A DNA stretch of 39,651 nucleotides from Clostridia bacterium (GTDB lineage Bacteria > Bacillota > Clostridia > Peptostreptococcales > JAAYPU01), in contig JADQBM010000072.1 in NCBI GenBank assembly GCA_016278615.1, positions 1 to 39,651 on the forward strand, in the 5' to 3' direction. Shown here one piece after another: positions 15,244 through 24,341 of the stretch; positions within the stretch are counted from its first letter, which is position 1, and each line of letters begins with the position of its first letter. The notes beneath the pieces are model-generated. The model was not told where the DNA came from, made no database searches, and saw only the letters and a list, made by a program, of their open reading frames with translations. The position numbers were made by a program, and so were the translations under genes.

Positions 15244-15995
15244 TGATTAAAAATCGTATTTCAGTTGTAATACCTGTATATAACGGGCATCTATCCTTAA
15301 AAGAGCTTTCCATGAAATTAAACAAAACATTGACCAAAATATGTCCTGAACACGAAATTATTTTAATTGACGATGGCAGTCAAGATAATAGCTGGCAAAT
15401 AATACAGGAACTCCATAAAGAACATTCCAATATAAAGGGTATTAAGTTAAAAATGAATTATGGACAGCAAAGTGCTATTTTATGCGGTCTTTCAAAAGCT
15501 GCATTTGAATATATTGTGACCATGGATGATGACTTACAGCATAATCCCCATGACCTTTTACACCTCATTAAAGAAGTAGAAAAAGGTTATGATGTGGTAT
15601 ACGGAGTTTCAAAAACAAGGTATCATTCACCTTATCGAGTTATGGGGTCAAAAATAACAGATAAACTGTTTAACATTCTTTTAAAAAAACCTGACCATAT
15701 TAAAATAAGCAGTTTTCGTGTCATGAGAAAAGAAACCGCCCAGAAGATTATGATTGCATCCAGGGATTATGGTTATGTTTATATTTCTGCCGCCACTTTT
15801 AAAGTAACCAACCGTATCCAATCCATATACATTACCCACAACAAGCGGAAATACGGTACAAGCAATTATCATTTTTACAAACTCCTGAAAATTTTTATCA
15901 AAATATATATCTATTATTCTCAAAACCCACTATGTAAACTTTTCAGAAAAACCGAACCGATTTATGAAATAGAGGAAAATACATTTTTAAAATAA
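15243..15995 (+). CDS. GT2 family glycosyltransferase (polyprenyl-phosphate type)
   Basis: A 250-residue GT-A fold enzyme: VVIPVYNG start, DDGS at the nucleotide site, and MDDDLQHNP for the DXD-type metal site. It lacks long membrane segments except a weak one at the C-terminus. It resembles DPM1/ArnC-like enzymes that transfer a sugar to undecaprenyl phosphate. GAGGGAT precedes the ATG. With the aminotransferase upstream, it may load an amino sugar onto the lipid carrier. Confidence 0.85.
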   Translation: MIKNRISVVIPVYNGHLSLKELSMKLNKTLTKICPEHEIILIDDGSQDNSWQIIQELHKEHSNIKGIKLKMNYGQQSAILCGLSKAAFEYIVTMDDDLQHNPHDLLHLIKEVEKGYDVVYGVSKTRYHSPYRVMGSKITDKLFNILLKKPDHIKISSFRVMRKETAQKIMIASRDYGYVYISAATFKVTNRIQSIYITHNKRKYGTSNYHFYKLLKIFIKIYIYYSQNPLCKLFRKTEPIYEIEENTFLK

Positions 15996-16130
15996 AGATA
16001 ATAGATAACAGATAATAGATAAGAGTTAAGGTAAGTTTTGCTGAAGCAAAACAATCGATATTATATATAATCAAAATTTTGTTTATACAAAGTTTTTTCC
16101 TTAATTCTTAATTCTTAACTCTTGAAGCCC
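15996..16130. repeat. Heptamer-arm repeat element (AGATAAT / CTTAATT type)
   Basis: The left arm has AGATAAT/AGATAAC/AGATAAG units. The core has GTTTTGCT/AGCAAAAC-like and AAAATTTTG hairpins. The right arm has CTTAATT units and CTTAACT. Here the outer arms use different words, but the inner AAGAGTTAAGG pairs with CCTTAA and TTAACTCTT. Confidence 0.65.
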
Positions 16131-16135
16131 TAGCA

Positions 16136-16202
16136 GTAATCTCTGATTACGTCGCAGGTCTCATACAGAAACTCTCCAATCTCTGATTGGTTAAGAGTTT
16201 TT
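16136..16202 (+). terminator. Twin-hairpin terminator-like structure
   Basis: A first hairpin GTAATC-TCT-GATTAC (16136-16150), then a second hairpin with outer stem AAACTCT/AGAGTTT and inner stem CCAATC-TCT-GATTGG (16169-16200) that runs into T residues. Both loops are TCT. It could end the aminotransferase-GT2 operon before the ATP-grasp gene. Confidence 0.55.
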
Positions 16203-16261
16203 CAGTTAATTCTTAATTTTTGTATTTATCATCTTACCAAGTTATATAAAAAGGAGTCGCC

Positions 16262-17515
16262 ATGCGTTTACTGATTCTTGGGGCTGGGAGTTGTCAGCTT
16301 AATGCCATACTAAAAGCAAAAGAAATGGGAATAGAAGTGGTTGCATCAGATTACTACCCTCATGCACCGGGTAAAGCTTATTCTGATTTTTCAGATTTGA
16401 CCAGTACCTTCGATACAAAGGGAATGGTTCAAGTCGCAAAAAAATATCAGGTAGATGGCGTCATGACTTTAGGAACTGATCAGCCTGTATATACCTGTGC
16501 CCATACAGCTCAAACTTTGTCCCTACCAACACAAATAGATGTCATCACTGCAAAAGCCGTAACCAACAAACGAACGATGAAATCCATCCTATTAAACAAT
16601 CATATCCCTACAGCAAAACATAAGCTTCTATCAATAAACTTTAAAGATCATGAGCTGAAGGATCTAACATTTCCTGTTGTTATGAAACCTTTGGATTCTC
16701 AGGGGCAAAGAGGCGTTTATAAACTGAAATCATTAGAAGAAATTAGACAATACATTGGTAAGTCCCTTTCCTTTTCCCGAGAAAAGACTGTACTGGTTGA
16801 AGAATTCTACCAAAGCGATGAAATTACAGTGAGCGGATGGGTCCATAACAAAAAACTAACACTCCTTACCATTACGGATCGATTAACATTTAACCGTTTT
16901 CCTGTTATCGGCATCAGTTACGGACATATTTTTCCAACAAAGCATTTTAAAAAATATTACGATGAAATTGCTCAAATCTCTGGAGCACTGGTCGAAGCAT
17001 TTCAGATACAATCCGGCCCCATTTATTTTCAAATGCTCATAGGAGAAGAGGGTGTTAAAGTCAATGAGATCGCCTGTCGTATTGGGGGGGCCTATGAAGA
17101 TGAACTCATTCCATTACTTACAGGGGTAGATATTCTTGACCTACTCATTAATGCATCATTGGGAAGTAAATATGATGTTTCAGGTTTAAATAAATACAAC
17201 ATTATAAAAAATAATAAATATGCTTCAGTCCAACTTTTTTTCGCGAAAGAAGGTAAAATTAAGTACTTAACACCCTTTAGCCAATTAAAAAAGTTGCCGT
17301 TTTTTATAAACGGCAGACATAACTATTCTACGGGCGACGAGATGAAAAGCATTGAAAATGCAGCTCAGAGAGCCGGATATATGATAATAACCGGTAAAAA
17401 TCCAATAAATCTTGAAACCAATATTCATGAAGCTTTTAACCATCTTAAGATATTAGATGACCAAGGAAAAAATCTAATAGTGCCCTATCGTTGGTATTTG
17501 CAAAAGAGGGATTAG
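16262..17515 (+). CDS. ATP-grasp family ligase
   Basis: A 417-residue protein. It has a Rossmann-like N-terminal part (LILGAGSCQLNAILKAKEMG), a dehydrogenase-like preATP domain, and then the ATP-grasp core: VVMKPLDSQGQRGVY lysine and P-loop, VLVEEF, and the magnesium-binding VNEIACRIGGAYEDE. This resembles ATP-grasp enzymes that ligate amino acids or carboxylates; the closest recognised types are carbamoyl-phosphate/PurK-like. AAGGAG precedes the ATG. Next to the aminotransferase and GT2 it may attach an amino acid to a sugar. Its C-terminal third has no assignment from me. Confidence 0.75.
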   Translation: MRLLILGAGSCQLNAILKAKEMGIEVVASDYYPHAPGKAYSDFSDLTSTFDTKGMVQVAKKYQVDGVMTLGTDQPVYTCAHTAQTLSLPTQIDVITAKAVTNKRTMKSILLNNHIPTAKHKLLSINFKDHELKDLTFPVVMKPLDSQGQRGVYKLKSLEEIRQYIGKSLSFSREKTVLVEEFYQSDEITVSGWVHNKKLTLLTITDRLTFNRFPVIGISYGHIFPTKHFKKYYDEIAQISGALVEAFQIQSGPIYFQMLIGEEGVKVNEIACRIGGAYEDELIPLLTGVDILDLLINASLGSKYDVSGLNKYNIIKNNKYASVQLFFAKEGKIKYLTPFSQLKKLPFFINGRHNYSTGDEMKSIENAAQRAGYMIITGKNPINLETNIHEAFNHLKILDDQGKNLIVPYRWYLQKRD

Positions 17516-17526
17516 GGCTTATTGTA

Positions 17527-18474
17527 TTAGAGGTTATTTAGAATAAAAACGAATAAAGGAATCGTTATAGCTGAAAAAAGTGTGCTGACGAATACGATCT
17601 GCGAAGAAAAATAACTGTCATTTCCATACTTTTCAGCTAAAAGTGGGGTCGTGGCTGCAGAGGGCATAGCTGTTGCTATGACGGGAATGCTGACCATGAG
17701 TCCCGAGAATCCTATTATTCTTAGAAGAAAAAGAACTATAAAAGGCAAAATGATTAATCTTAGAAAACTAGACAAGATAACCAGTCTGTTGGTAAAAATA
17801 GTGTTAAATTGCATGTCTGCCAGCATTGAACCAATAAATAACATGGATAAGGGTGAGGCAATGCTTCCCAACATATCCAAAACACCCGTAACAGTTGCGG
17901 GGAGTTCAATGGATAAAATCAAAAAAATCAATCCTAATAACACAGCAATCAAACACGGATTCATCAACCCTTTCAGATGCTTTAAATCAAAAAAATTCAT
18001 TTTCTGATATTCTCCCTCTCTACTAGGTCTTGCAAGCAAGGTAACCCCATAAGTCCATGCAAACACATCATAGAAGATATTTACGATTACCATATAAAAT
18101 AGCCCTTTTTCGCCAAAAAATACCAAGGAAATAGGAAAACCCATAAAACCTGTATTAGCAAAAATGGTCATAAACTGAATAATATCCTTCTGAGTTCCTT
18201 TTGCTCTCAATATCAAGGGGGTCACGAAGGATATTGCGATATAGAATAAATATAAACATGCACCCATGATTGCAACGTTTATAACCTCATAAATCATTTC
18301 TTTTGAATAAGTAAATGAAGACGTAGATTGAATAATCAGAGCAGGTAAAGCAATATATAAAATAAGGTTTCCTAAATCTTTGTTCATATTATTGCTGATA
18401 ATTTTAGTTTTTTTCGACAAATATCCAATGCCAATTAAAATAAACAATATAAAAAACTGATTATATATACTCAT
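17527..18474 (-). CDS. AEC (auxin efflux carrier) family transporter
   Basis: A 315-residue membrane protein with about ten hydrophobic segments and the family N-terminus (FFILFILIGIGYLSKK, LYIALPALI) and repeat second half. Bacterial members move organic acids such as malate. The ATG at 18474 has GGAGGC upstream; the reading to 18492 has no site. It converges on the ATP-grasp gene, 11 bp away. The substrate is not evident. Confidence 0.85.
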   Translation of the reverse strand: MSIYNQFFILFILIGIGYLSKKTKIISNNMNKDLGNLILYIALPALIIQSTSSFTYSKEMIYEVINVAIMGACLYLFYIAISFVTPLILRAKGTQKDIIQFMTIFANTGFMGFPISLVFFGEKGLFYMVIVNIFYDVFAWTYGVTLLARPSREGEYQKMNFFDLKHLKGLMNPCLIAVLLGLIFLILSIELPATVTGVLDMLGSIASPLSMLFIGSMLADMQFNTIFTNRLVILSSFLRLIILPFIVLFLLRIIGFSGLMVSIPVIATAMPSAATTPLLAEKYGNDSYFSSQIVFVSTLFSAITIPLFVFILNNL

Positions 18475-18668
18475 TGACGTGCCTCCACCCATAGCTCTAT
18501 CATTATGGTAATTATCTTACTTTGATTATGGTTCCTGCATTTAATAGCTCTTGCCTTTTCTCTATCCTTTACAACAAATGTCATATCTATATCTAGCAAA
18601 TTCAAAAACACGGTGCTTTTATTATATATATTAAAATTTAAACAATCAATAAAATAATATAATAAAGC

Positions 18669-18694
18669 GCGCATAAAGGGAAACCTCTATGCGC
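18669..18694 (-). terminator. Terminator of the GntR-ABC operon
   Basis: Stem GCGCATA/TATGCGC with inner AGG/CC pairs, followed on the minus strand by T-rich sequence, 38 bp after the permease stop. Confidence 0.6.
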
Positions 18695-18731
18695 ACTAAG
18701 AGAAAACTATCTTTCTAGTACTCTTGTTTTT

Positions 18732-19529
18732 TTATTCCAGATTTAATTTGTTTTTCAAAATGTATTGAGTTAATATAAAATATCCCGCTGTACTCAAAGC
18801 TAAGGGAATAAAGATAAATAAAAGAATGGATTGAATGTCAGCAAAGGTTGCAGAATGAGAAAACCAATCAAATCGATCTATTAAAACTGCATAGAAAGCT
18901 GTGATGCTTTCACTTATAATCCCCAAAACAATATACATGCCAAAAGAAGCTAAAAGCTTATGCTTATTGAATAAATGCCCCAATGCAATAGCTGCATATA
19001 TCATCAAGATGCCAGACGCAAGGGCTAGAAGACTTAGTAATATTGCTTCAAATCCAATGAGATAAATTCCTTTTCCTAAAAAGGTTTCCATTTCTTTTAA
19101 CCCCATAGAAATGTCTCTAATTAATTCTCTCCATGTATCACCATTCAATATGAGTATGAAAATAGACAATAACGCTACAATGCCGCTGAAAATGACCCAC
19201 ACCATAGAAGAAAAGAGTTTATTCAAAATATGTTTCCAAGATGGCACAGGTAAGGTAAACATCAAGTAGCCTTCGTCGCCTAAGAGGTTTTTGTAAAACC
19301 GTTGTATCAAAACCACCAATGTCATGACCAAAGTTCCGATCATCAAAGTAACATATACGGTCATACTGATTCCTGCTGTGATGCTGGCAAACATTGAATT
19401 TTGGATAGGCTCTATTCTTATTAAACCAAAGATTCGGTTGATACCCGCAAAGATTATTAGAGCTAAGTATAGGGGAATAAACCAACGGCCCGTTGCCTTG
19501 ATTTCATATCTTAAAAGTTTTCTTAACAT
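18732..19529 (-). CDS. ABC-2 type transporter permease
   Basis: A 265-residue membrane protein with about six hydrophobic segments, a YtrC/ABC-2 fold without a recognisable substrate signature. It overlaps the ATPase gene by a few bases and is the last gene of the GntR-ATPase-permease operon. Such YtrA-type operons often answer cell-wall stress or antibiotics. Confidence 0.82.
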   Translation of the reverse strand: MLRKLLRYEIKATGRWFIPLYLALIIFAGINRIFGLIRIEPIQNSMFASITAGISMTVYVTLMIGTLVMTLVVLIQRFYKNLLGDEGYLMFTLPVPSWKHILNKLFSSMVWVIFSGIVALLSIFILILNGDTWRELIRDISMGLKEMETFLGKGIYLIGFEAILLSLLALASGILMIYAAIALGHLFNKHKLLASFGMYIVLGIISESITAFYAVLIDRFDWFSHSATFADIQSILLFIFIPLALSTAGYFILTQYILKNKLNLE

Positions 19530-20221
19530 TTGAATACCTCCCTAAACACAGCATCTACGGACTTTCCTTCTTCATCTCGGATTTCATCTACTGTTTTGGT
19601 CAAAACAATCTGACCTTCTTTAATAAAGATAATATCGTCTAAAATTTGCTCTATGTCTGAAATAAGATGTGTGGATAAAATCACCGTTGCATCTTCACTA
19701 TAATTACTGATAATGGTATTTAGAATATAATCTCTGGCAGCAGGGTCTACGCCTCCTATAGGTTCATCCAACAGATATAACTGAGCTTCGCGACTCATGA
19801 CCAAAATAAGTTGAACCTTTTCTTTGGTACCCTTAGACATGGTCTTGAGCTTATCATTGGGATCAATCTTAAGGCGCTTCATCATGTCGTATGCTTTTTC
19901 TGTGTTAAAGTCTGAATAAAAATCTTTAAAAAAACTTATGATCTCTGAAACCTTCATCCAGTCATTTAAATAGGTCGTTTCAGGCAAGTAAGACACTATT
20001 TTTTTTGTTTCGATCCCAGGTTTGTGTCCTCCAATATGAATTTCACCACTTGTTGGATTCAGTAGTTCATTGCATATCTTAATCAATGTGGTTTTCCCAC
20101 TGCCGTTAGGTCCTAATAAACCCACGATTCGTCCTCTCGAAATATTCAAATTTATGTTCTCAAGCGCTTTCTTTTTGCCAAATTTTTTATAAAGATCTTT
20201 ACACTCTAAGATCATGCTCAT
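19523..20221 (-). CDS. ABC transporter ATPase (YtrB-like)
   Basis: A 232-residue ATPase: Walker A GPNGSGKTT, signature MSKGTKEK in place of LSGGQ, Walker B LYLLDEP, and D-loop GGVDPAAR. GGAGG lies 9 nt before its start, inside the end of the GntR gene; the two are separated by one base. It drives the permease at 18732. Confidence 0.88.
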   Translation of the reverse strand: MSMILECKDLYKKFGKKKALENINLNISRGRIVGLLGPNGSGKTTLIKICNELLNPTSGEIHIGGHKPGIETKKIVSYLPETTYLNDWMKVSEIISFFKDFYSDFNTEKAYDMMKRLKIDPNDKLKTMSKGTKEKVQLILVMSREAQLYLLDEPIGGVDPAARDYILNTIISNYSEDATVILSTHLISDIEQILDDIIFIKEGQIVLTKTVDEIRDEEGKSVDAVFREVFKC

Positions 20222-20222
20222 T

Positions 20223-20591
20223 CTATTTATCCTCCTTTAATATTGTTGCAATTCTCGTAATAATTTCATCCTTTTCCAAACCAAGGCTTTTCATCTTCTC
20301 AAGAAATTCATTGATTTGACTATGTGCGAGTTTATTTTTTGTCTCATTAACCATTTGAGCATCCTCCGTTACAAATCTTCCACTTGTTCGATGGGTAGAT
20401 ACCAATCCATCTTCCTCTAATTTGGCCAGGGCTTTTTGCATTGTATTTGGATTTACTGCAGCTACCTGTGCCAAATCTCTAACTGAGGGTAATTTCGAGC
20501 CAAGGGCATAGTCCCCTGAACAGATTTTAAGCTCTATTTGTTCAATCAACTGGGCATAAATAGGGCGATCCGAATTTAAATCCCATGGCAT
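20223..20591 (-). CDS. GntR family regulator, YtrA subfamily
   Basis: A 122-residue protein with a winged HTH (PIYAQLIEQIELKICSGDYALGSKLPSVRDLAQ...NPNTMQKALAKLEEDG) and only a short C-terminal helical part, as in the YtrA subfamily. AGGAGG precedes the ATG. It likely represses its own operon through the palindrome at 20621-20658. Confidence 0.9.
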   Translation of the reverse strand: MPWDLNSDRPIYAQLIEQIELKICSGDYALGSKLPSVRDLAQVAAVNPNTMQKALAKLEEDGLVSTHRTSGRFVTEDAQMVNETKNKLAHSQINEFLEKMKSLGLEKDEIITRIATILKEDK

Positions 20592-20620
20592 ATTATCAAT
20601 CCTCCTGTATTTTTTTGCTG

Positions 20621-20658
20621 TTGTATTATTGTATTAGCTAATTAATACAATAATACAA
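20621..20658. promoter_or_regulatory. Operator palindrome for the GntR regulator
   Basis: Perfect 16-bp arms TTGTATTATTGTATTA and TAATACAATAATACAA separated by GCTAAT, about 30 bp upstream of the GntR start codon. Each arm contains a direct repeat TTGTATTA, so the site could bind two dimers. Confidence 0.75.
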
Positions 20659-20741
20659 TAAACTCTATCTGTCAATATATTTTTATTGAAAAAAATGCAA
20701 AAGTATTAAAACAGCTATTAGAATTATATTTGCACACCAAA

Positions 20742-20772
20742 AAGTGCACAAGGAATTTTTCCTTGTGCACTT
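20742..20772 (-). terminator. Terminator of the NuoE/F/G-type operon
   Basis: Perfect 14-bp stem AAGTGCACAAGGAA/TTCCTTGTGCACTT with a 3-nt loop, followed by five T on the minus strand, 33 bp after the stop at 20805. Confidence 0.85.
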
Positions 20773-20804
20773 AGGCTTAAAAAACGGTCAGTTTTGTATA
20801 TCTT

Positions 20805-23800
20805 TTACTTTACTGCAGGTTTCGGAAGTTTGGCATTAATCATATTCATAAGATTATCTGTGTTTCGCATGGGATTAAACATAACGCCATCTTCTACATT
20901 CTGTAGTTTTGCTTTTTTGTCCTGGAATCCAAATCTATCTACATATAAAACGCCACCAAGAATTTCTCCAATCTCGGATTCTCTGTAATAGGGAAGATTG
21001 ACTTCCATTTCATCAATAATGTCCACTATATCTTCATATGGCATATCGCTTTCAAGAACCCCAGCAATACCTGCTGCAATTTCCCAGTTGGTATATGCCA
21101 CATCTCCATCTACTGCTTTTGAAACTCTTTGAAGCCTTCTTTCTGTATTGGTAAAAGTACCATCAACTGTTGCAAAGGATGAAGCTGGGAATACTACATC
21201 TGCCTTTTGTGCAGTTTCAGTCAAATGGGTATCCTGAACCATCAGGAACTCCAACTTACTCAGGTCGAAAGAGGTGTCTTCTCCAAATACCAAAAGTGCT
21301 TTCAATCCTTCAAGAGCTTCTGCTCCGTCGGTAATTCCAAGATCTACTAAGCCCTGGCTGTTATTCTTAGATTTCAGTTGCAGGATACCGTTTCTCGGTG
21401 CTCCTATGTGTCCTGAAATCACCGCTATGTTAGCAATCATTTGAGCAGCTTGGGTTGTGACAAAATTCTGCCCGAATACAATCATAGCTTTTTTTGCTAA
21501 TCCATACTTTTCTGCAATTTCTTTAGCGGCGTCACTGACGACAACATTCTTGAGGCTATCCTTCAATGCATCAAAGCCTTCTGCATTTTGAGGTGTTTTT
21601 CCAGCATCTATTAGGGCCTTTACAACTTCTTTTAGGAAAGTCACATTATTATCAGGTGAGACAATGGTTTCTGCTCCGTGGATGGGTATTTCTTTGGGAT
21701 TTATCACCATCAACTTAGCACCATTATTAACAGCCTGACGAATCTTTAGCATGGCTACTGGATTGTCATTGGGGCTGAATCCCACAAGTAAAATTAGGTT
21801 GGTAGATAGTAACTCATCAATGGTATTAGGGGATGCATCCATACCTAAGACACTTTCTAATCCGCTTTTTCTATTATTGAAACTAAAAACATTGGCACCT
21901 AATGTGTCTGCTAATCCTTTAAACACATAAGCCTCTTCATTTGTGTACCGATCTGAAACCGATACGCCTACTTTCTCTCTACCATGTTTAATAAAGGCAC
22001 TTTGTACTTTCTTAGCCGTATAAACAAAAGCCTCATTCCAGCTTGTTTCTGTTAATTCGCCGTTCTTTCTAATTAATGGATTCACAAGGCGTCCTTCTGC
22101 CTTGTCAATATCAAACCCGAACCTTCCTTTACCACACAGAAGACCCTTGTTTACAGCGCCTTCACTGTCAGGAAGAGAACGAAGCAACATATTTCCTTTG
22201 TAGGTCAGTTTAGTGCTACATCCTACTGAACAAAATGCACAAGTCGTGTCTACGGATTCCGCATCTACTGGAACCGGCTTATCAATGCTAAGTCTTTCAC
22301 CTAAAGCACCTGTAGGACACACGCTGATACATTGACCACAAGAAACACACCCGGATTCTATCAAGGGTTCGTCCATAGCAGGTTTTGCCATAGTATCAAA
22401 GCCTCGATCTACTAAACCAAGTGCTGTGACGCCCATGACCTGATCACATATTCTTACGCATAATCCACATAAGATACATTTGTTTGGATCTCTCATAATA
22501 AAGGGGTGATCATCTTCAAATTCAACCTCTTCATTTTCTCCTGAGAATCTTGCAGGCTCAACACCATATTCATTGGCAAAATCCACTAACTTACATTCAA
22601 AGTAATCATGGCATCCACATTCCAAGCATCTTTCAGCATCTTCTTTTGCTTGTTCTTCTGTATAGCCTTTCATGATTTCTTCAAAGTTTCTATTTCGATC
22701 TTCCGGTTTCAAATGACTCATAGAAGGTCTGAATCTTCTTTCTCTTTCTTCAAAATCTTCCGGTGTCATATCTGTTTTTTCTACAAAGTAGGGCTTCTCA
22801 AATCTTATTTTTTTACCTTCTAAGTAGGCATTAATTATTTGAGCTGCATTTTTAGCATCTGCAATGGCTTCAATAGCGATGGATATTTTATCATTAGAGC
22901 AATCGCCCCCAACAAATACGCCTTCCATACTGCTCATAAAGGTTTCTTTATCCGTCACAATACCTTTTCTCTTTGTTAACATGAGCTCTTCAAAGCCTAC
23001 AGGATTTACTGCCTGACCAATTGCAACGATGACATTATCTACTTCGATAATTTCTTCTGCACCCTCAATAGGGACTGGCTTGCGTCTGCCGCTTTCATCC
23101 GGCTCCCCTAATTCCATTTTCTGCAATCGAATCTTTGTTACTTTCCCATCTTCATCTCCAATTATTTCTATTGGATTGGTGAGATATTTAAAAATAACGC
23201 CTTCTTCTTCTGCTTCTGCAATTTCGATTTCTTCTGCAGGCATTTCTTCTCTTGTACGTCTATAGATGTTGTATACTTCCTTTACGCCTAATCTTACAGA
23301 TGTTCTGCATGCATCCATTGCCGTATTACCACCACCGACAATGGCAACTCTTTCTCCTAATTTTATTTCTTGATTACAAACGACCTTCTCAAGAAAATCG
23401 ATTCCTCCCAAGACACCGTCTAAATCTTCTCCTGTACAGCCCATAGGTGCGCTTTTCCATGCACCCAGTGCAACATATACAGCATCAAAGTCATTTCTTA
23501 TTTTTTGAAAGGAGACATCCTTCCCAATTCTTATATTGTTGATAAGCTCAACACCCATCTCGTGGATTGTAAGCACTTCTTCATCCAATACATCTTTAGG
23601 CAGTCTATATTCAGGAATGCCGTATCTTAACATACCACCCATTTGAGGCATTGCTTCATATACGGTGACATCATGCCCTTCTATTTTCAAATAATATGCC
23701 GCCGATAATCCACTGGGGCCACCGCCGATTACTGCTACTCTTTTACCTGTAGACGGCTTCATATCCGGTAAAAATGGATGATCTGTTCCCAAGTCCATAT

Positions 23801-24323
23801 CTGCTGCAAATCTTTTTAAAAAGGCAATGGAAATGGGCTCATCTACCAGTTTTCTTCTACAGGCATCCTCGCAAGGATGTGGACATACTCTTCCAATAGC
23901 CGCCGGCAGAGGAATCTTATTCTTAATGAGTTTAAGGGACTCTTCATATTCTCCATTGGCTATCAATCCAACATATCCCTGACAATCCGTTCCCCCTGGA
24001 CATGCCAACATACAAGGCGGTCTGCAATCGCCTATATGTTGAGACAGCAACAATTCAAGGTTTGTTTTTCTGGATTCTTTAACTCTTTGCGTATCGGTTC
24101 GAACGATCATCCCTTCTGATATTTCCGTAGCACAAGCTTTAAACAGCTTAGGAATGCCTTCAATCTCTACCATACATAAGCCGCAAGATCCATATATCTC
24201 AGTTCTTTCATCATAACAAAGGGTTGGAATGTAGATGTCATTTTCAATAGCGACTTCTAAAATAGTCTGACCTCTGACACCTGTCACTTCTTTTCCATTC
24301 ATATTTAATCTAAACTTATTCAC
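20805..24323 (-). CDS. Large subunit: NuoG-like iron-sulfur protein fused to a GltD/NfnB-type NADP oxidoreductase (StnC-like)
   Basis: About 1172 residues. Domains in order: NuoG [2Fe-2S] (C36, C47, C50, C64); H96 with cysteines at 100, 104, 108 and 114; a GltD/NfnB-type FAD domain (VIGGGPSGLSAAYYL) and an NADPH domain (VGGGNTAMDA, then YRRTREEMPA); two [4Fe-4S] motifs (CILCGLCVRIC, CVSCGQCISVC); and a molybdopterin-oxidoreductase-like part (CAFCSVGC, LCGKGRFG). The formate dehydrogenase Sec/Cys active site is missing (FNNRKSG in that place), so Mo catalysis is unlikely. With the NuoE- and NuoF-like subunits this resembles the Stn electron-bifurcating transhydrogenase (NADH, ferredoxin, NADPH). 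A GTG at 24323 fits AGAGGTGA better than the GTG at 24332. Confidence 0.83.
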   Translation of the reverse strand: MNKFRLNMNGKEVTGVRGQTILEVAIENDIYIPTLCYDERTEIYGSCGLCMVEIEGIPKLFKACATEISEGMIVRTDTQRVKESRKTNLELLLSQHIGDCRPPCMLACPGGTDCQGYVGLIANGEYEESLKLIKNKIPLPAAIGRVCPHPCEDACRRKLVDEPISIAFLKRFAADMDLGTDHPFLPDMKPSTGKRVAVIGGGPSGLSAAYYLKIEGHDVTVYEAMPQMGGMLRYGIPEYRLPKDVLDEEVLTIHEMGVELINNIRIGKDVSFQKIRNDFDAVYVALGAWKSAPMGCTGEDLDGVLGGIDFLEKVVCNQEIKLGERVAIVGGGNTAMDACRTSVRLGVKEVYNIYRRTREEMPAEEIEIAEAEEEGVIFKYLTNPIEIIGDEDGKVTKIRLQKMELGEPDESGRRKPVPIEGAEEIIEVDNVIVAIGQAVNPVGFEELMLTKRKGIVTDKETFMSSMEGVFVGGDCSNDKISIAIEAIADAKNAAQIINAYLEGKKIRFEKPYFVEKTDMTPEDFEERERRFRPSMSHLKPEDRNRNFEEIMKGYTEEQAKEDAERCLECGCHDYFECKLVDFANEYGVEPARFSGENEEVEFEDDHPFIMRDPNKCILCGLCVRICDQVMGVTALGLVDRGFDTMAKPAMDEPLIESGCVSCGQCISVCPTGALGERLSIDKPVPVDAESVDTTCAFCSVGCSTKLTYKGNMLLRSLPDSEGAVNKGLLCGKGRFGFDIDKAEGRLVNPLIRKNGELTETSWNEAFVYTAKKVQSAFIKHGREKVGVSVSDRYTNEEAYVFKGLADTLGANVFSFNNRKSGLESVLGMDASPNTIDELLSTNLILLVGFSPNDNPVAMLKIRQAVNNGAKLMVINPKEIPIHGAETIVSPDNNVTFLKEVVKALIDAGKTPQNAEGFDALKDSLKNVVVSDAAKEIAEKYGLAKKAMIVFGQNFVTTQAAQMIANIAVISGHIGAPRNGILQLKSKNNSQGLVDLGITDGAEALEGLKALLVFGEDTSFDLSKLEFLMVQDTHLTETAQKADVVFPASSFATVDGTFTNTERRLQRVSKAVDGDVAYTNWEIAAGIAGVLESDMPYEDIVDIIDEMEVNLPYYRESEIGEILGGVLYVDRFGFQDKKAKLQNVEDGVMFNPMRNTDNLMNMINAKLPKPAVK

Positions 24324-24341
24324 ATTTCTCACCTCTTTCCA

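Noticed and set aside
6231-16130. CRISPR array
   Set aside because: The repeats are 7 bp, degenerate and contiguous, without unique spacers or cas genes.
20805-24323. Formate dehydrogenase catalytic subunit
   Set aside because: The Sec/Cys active-site region is absent (FNNRKSG in its place), and the overall layout is NuoG plus GltD.
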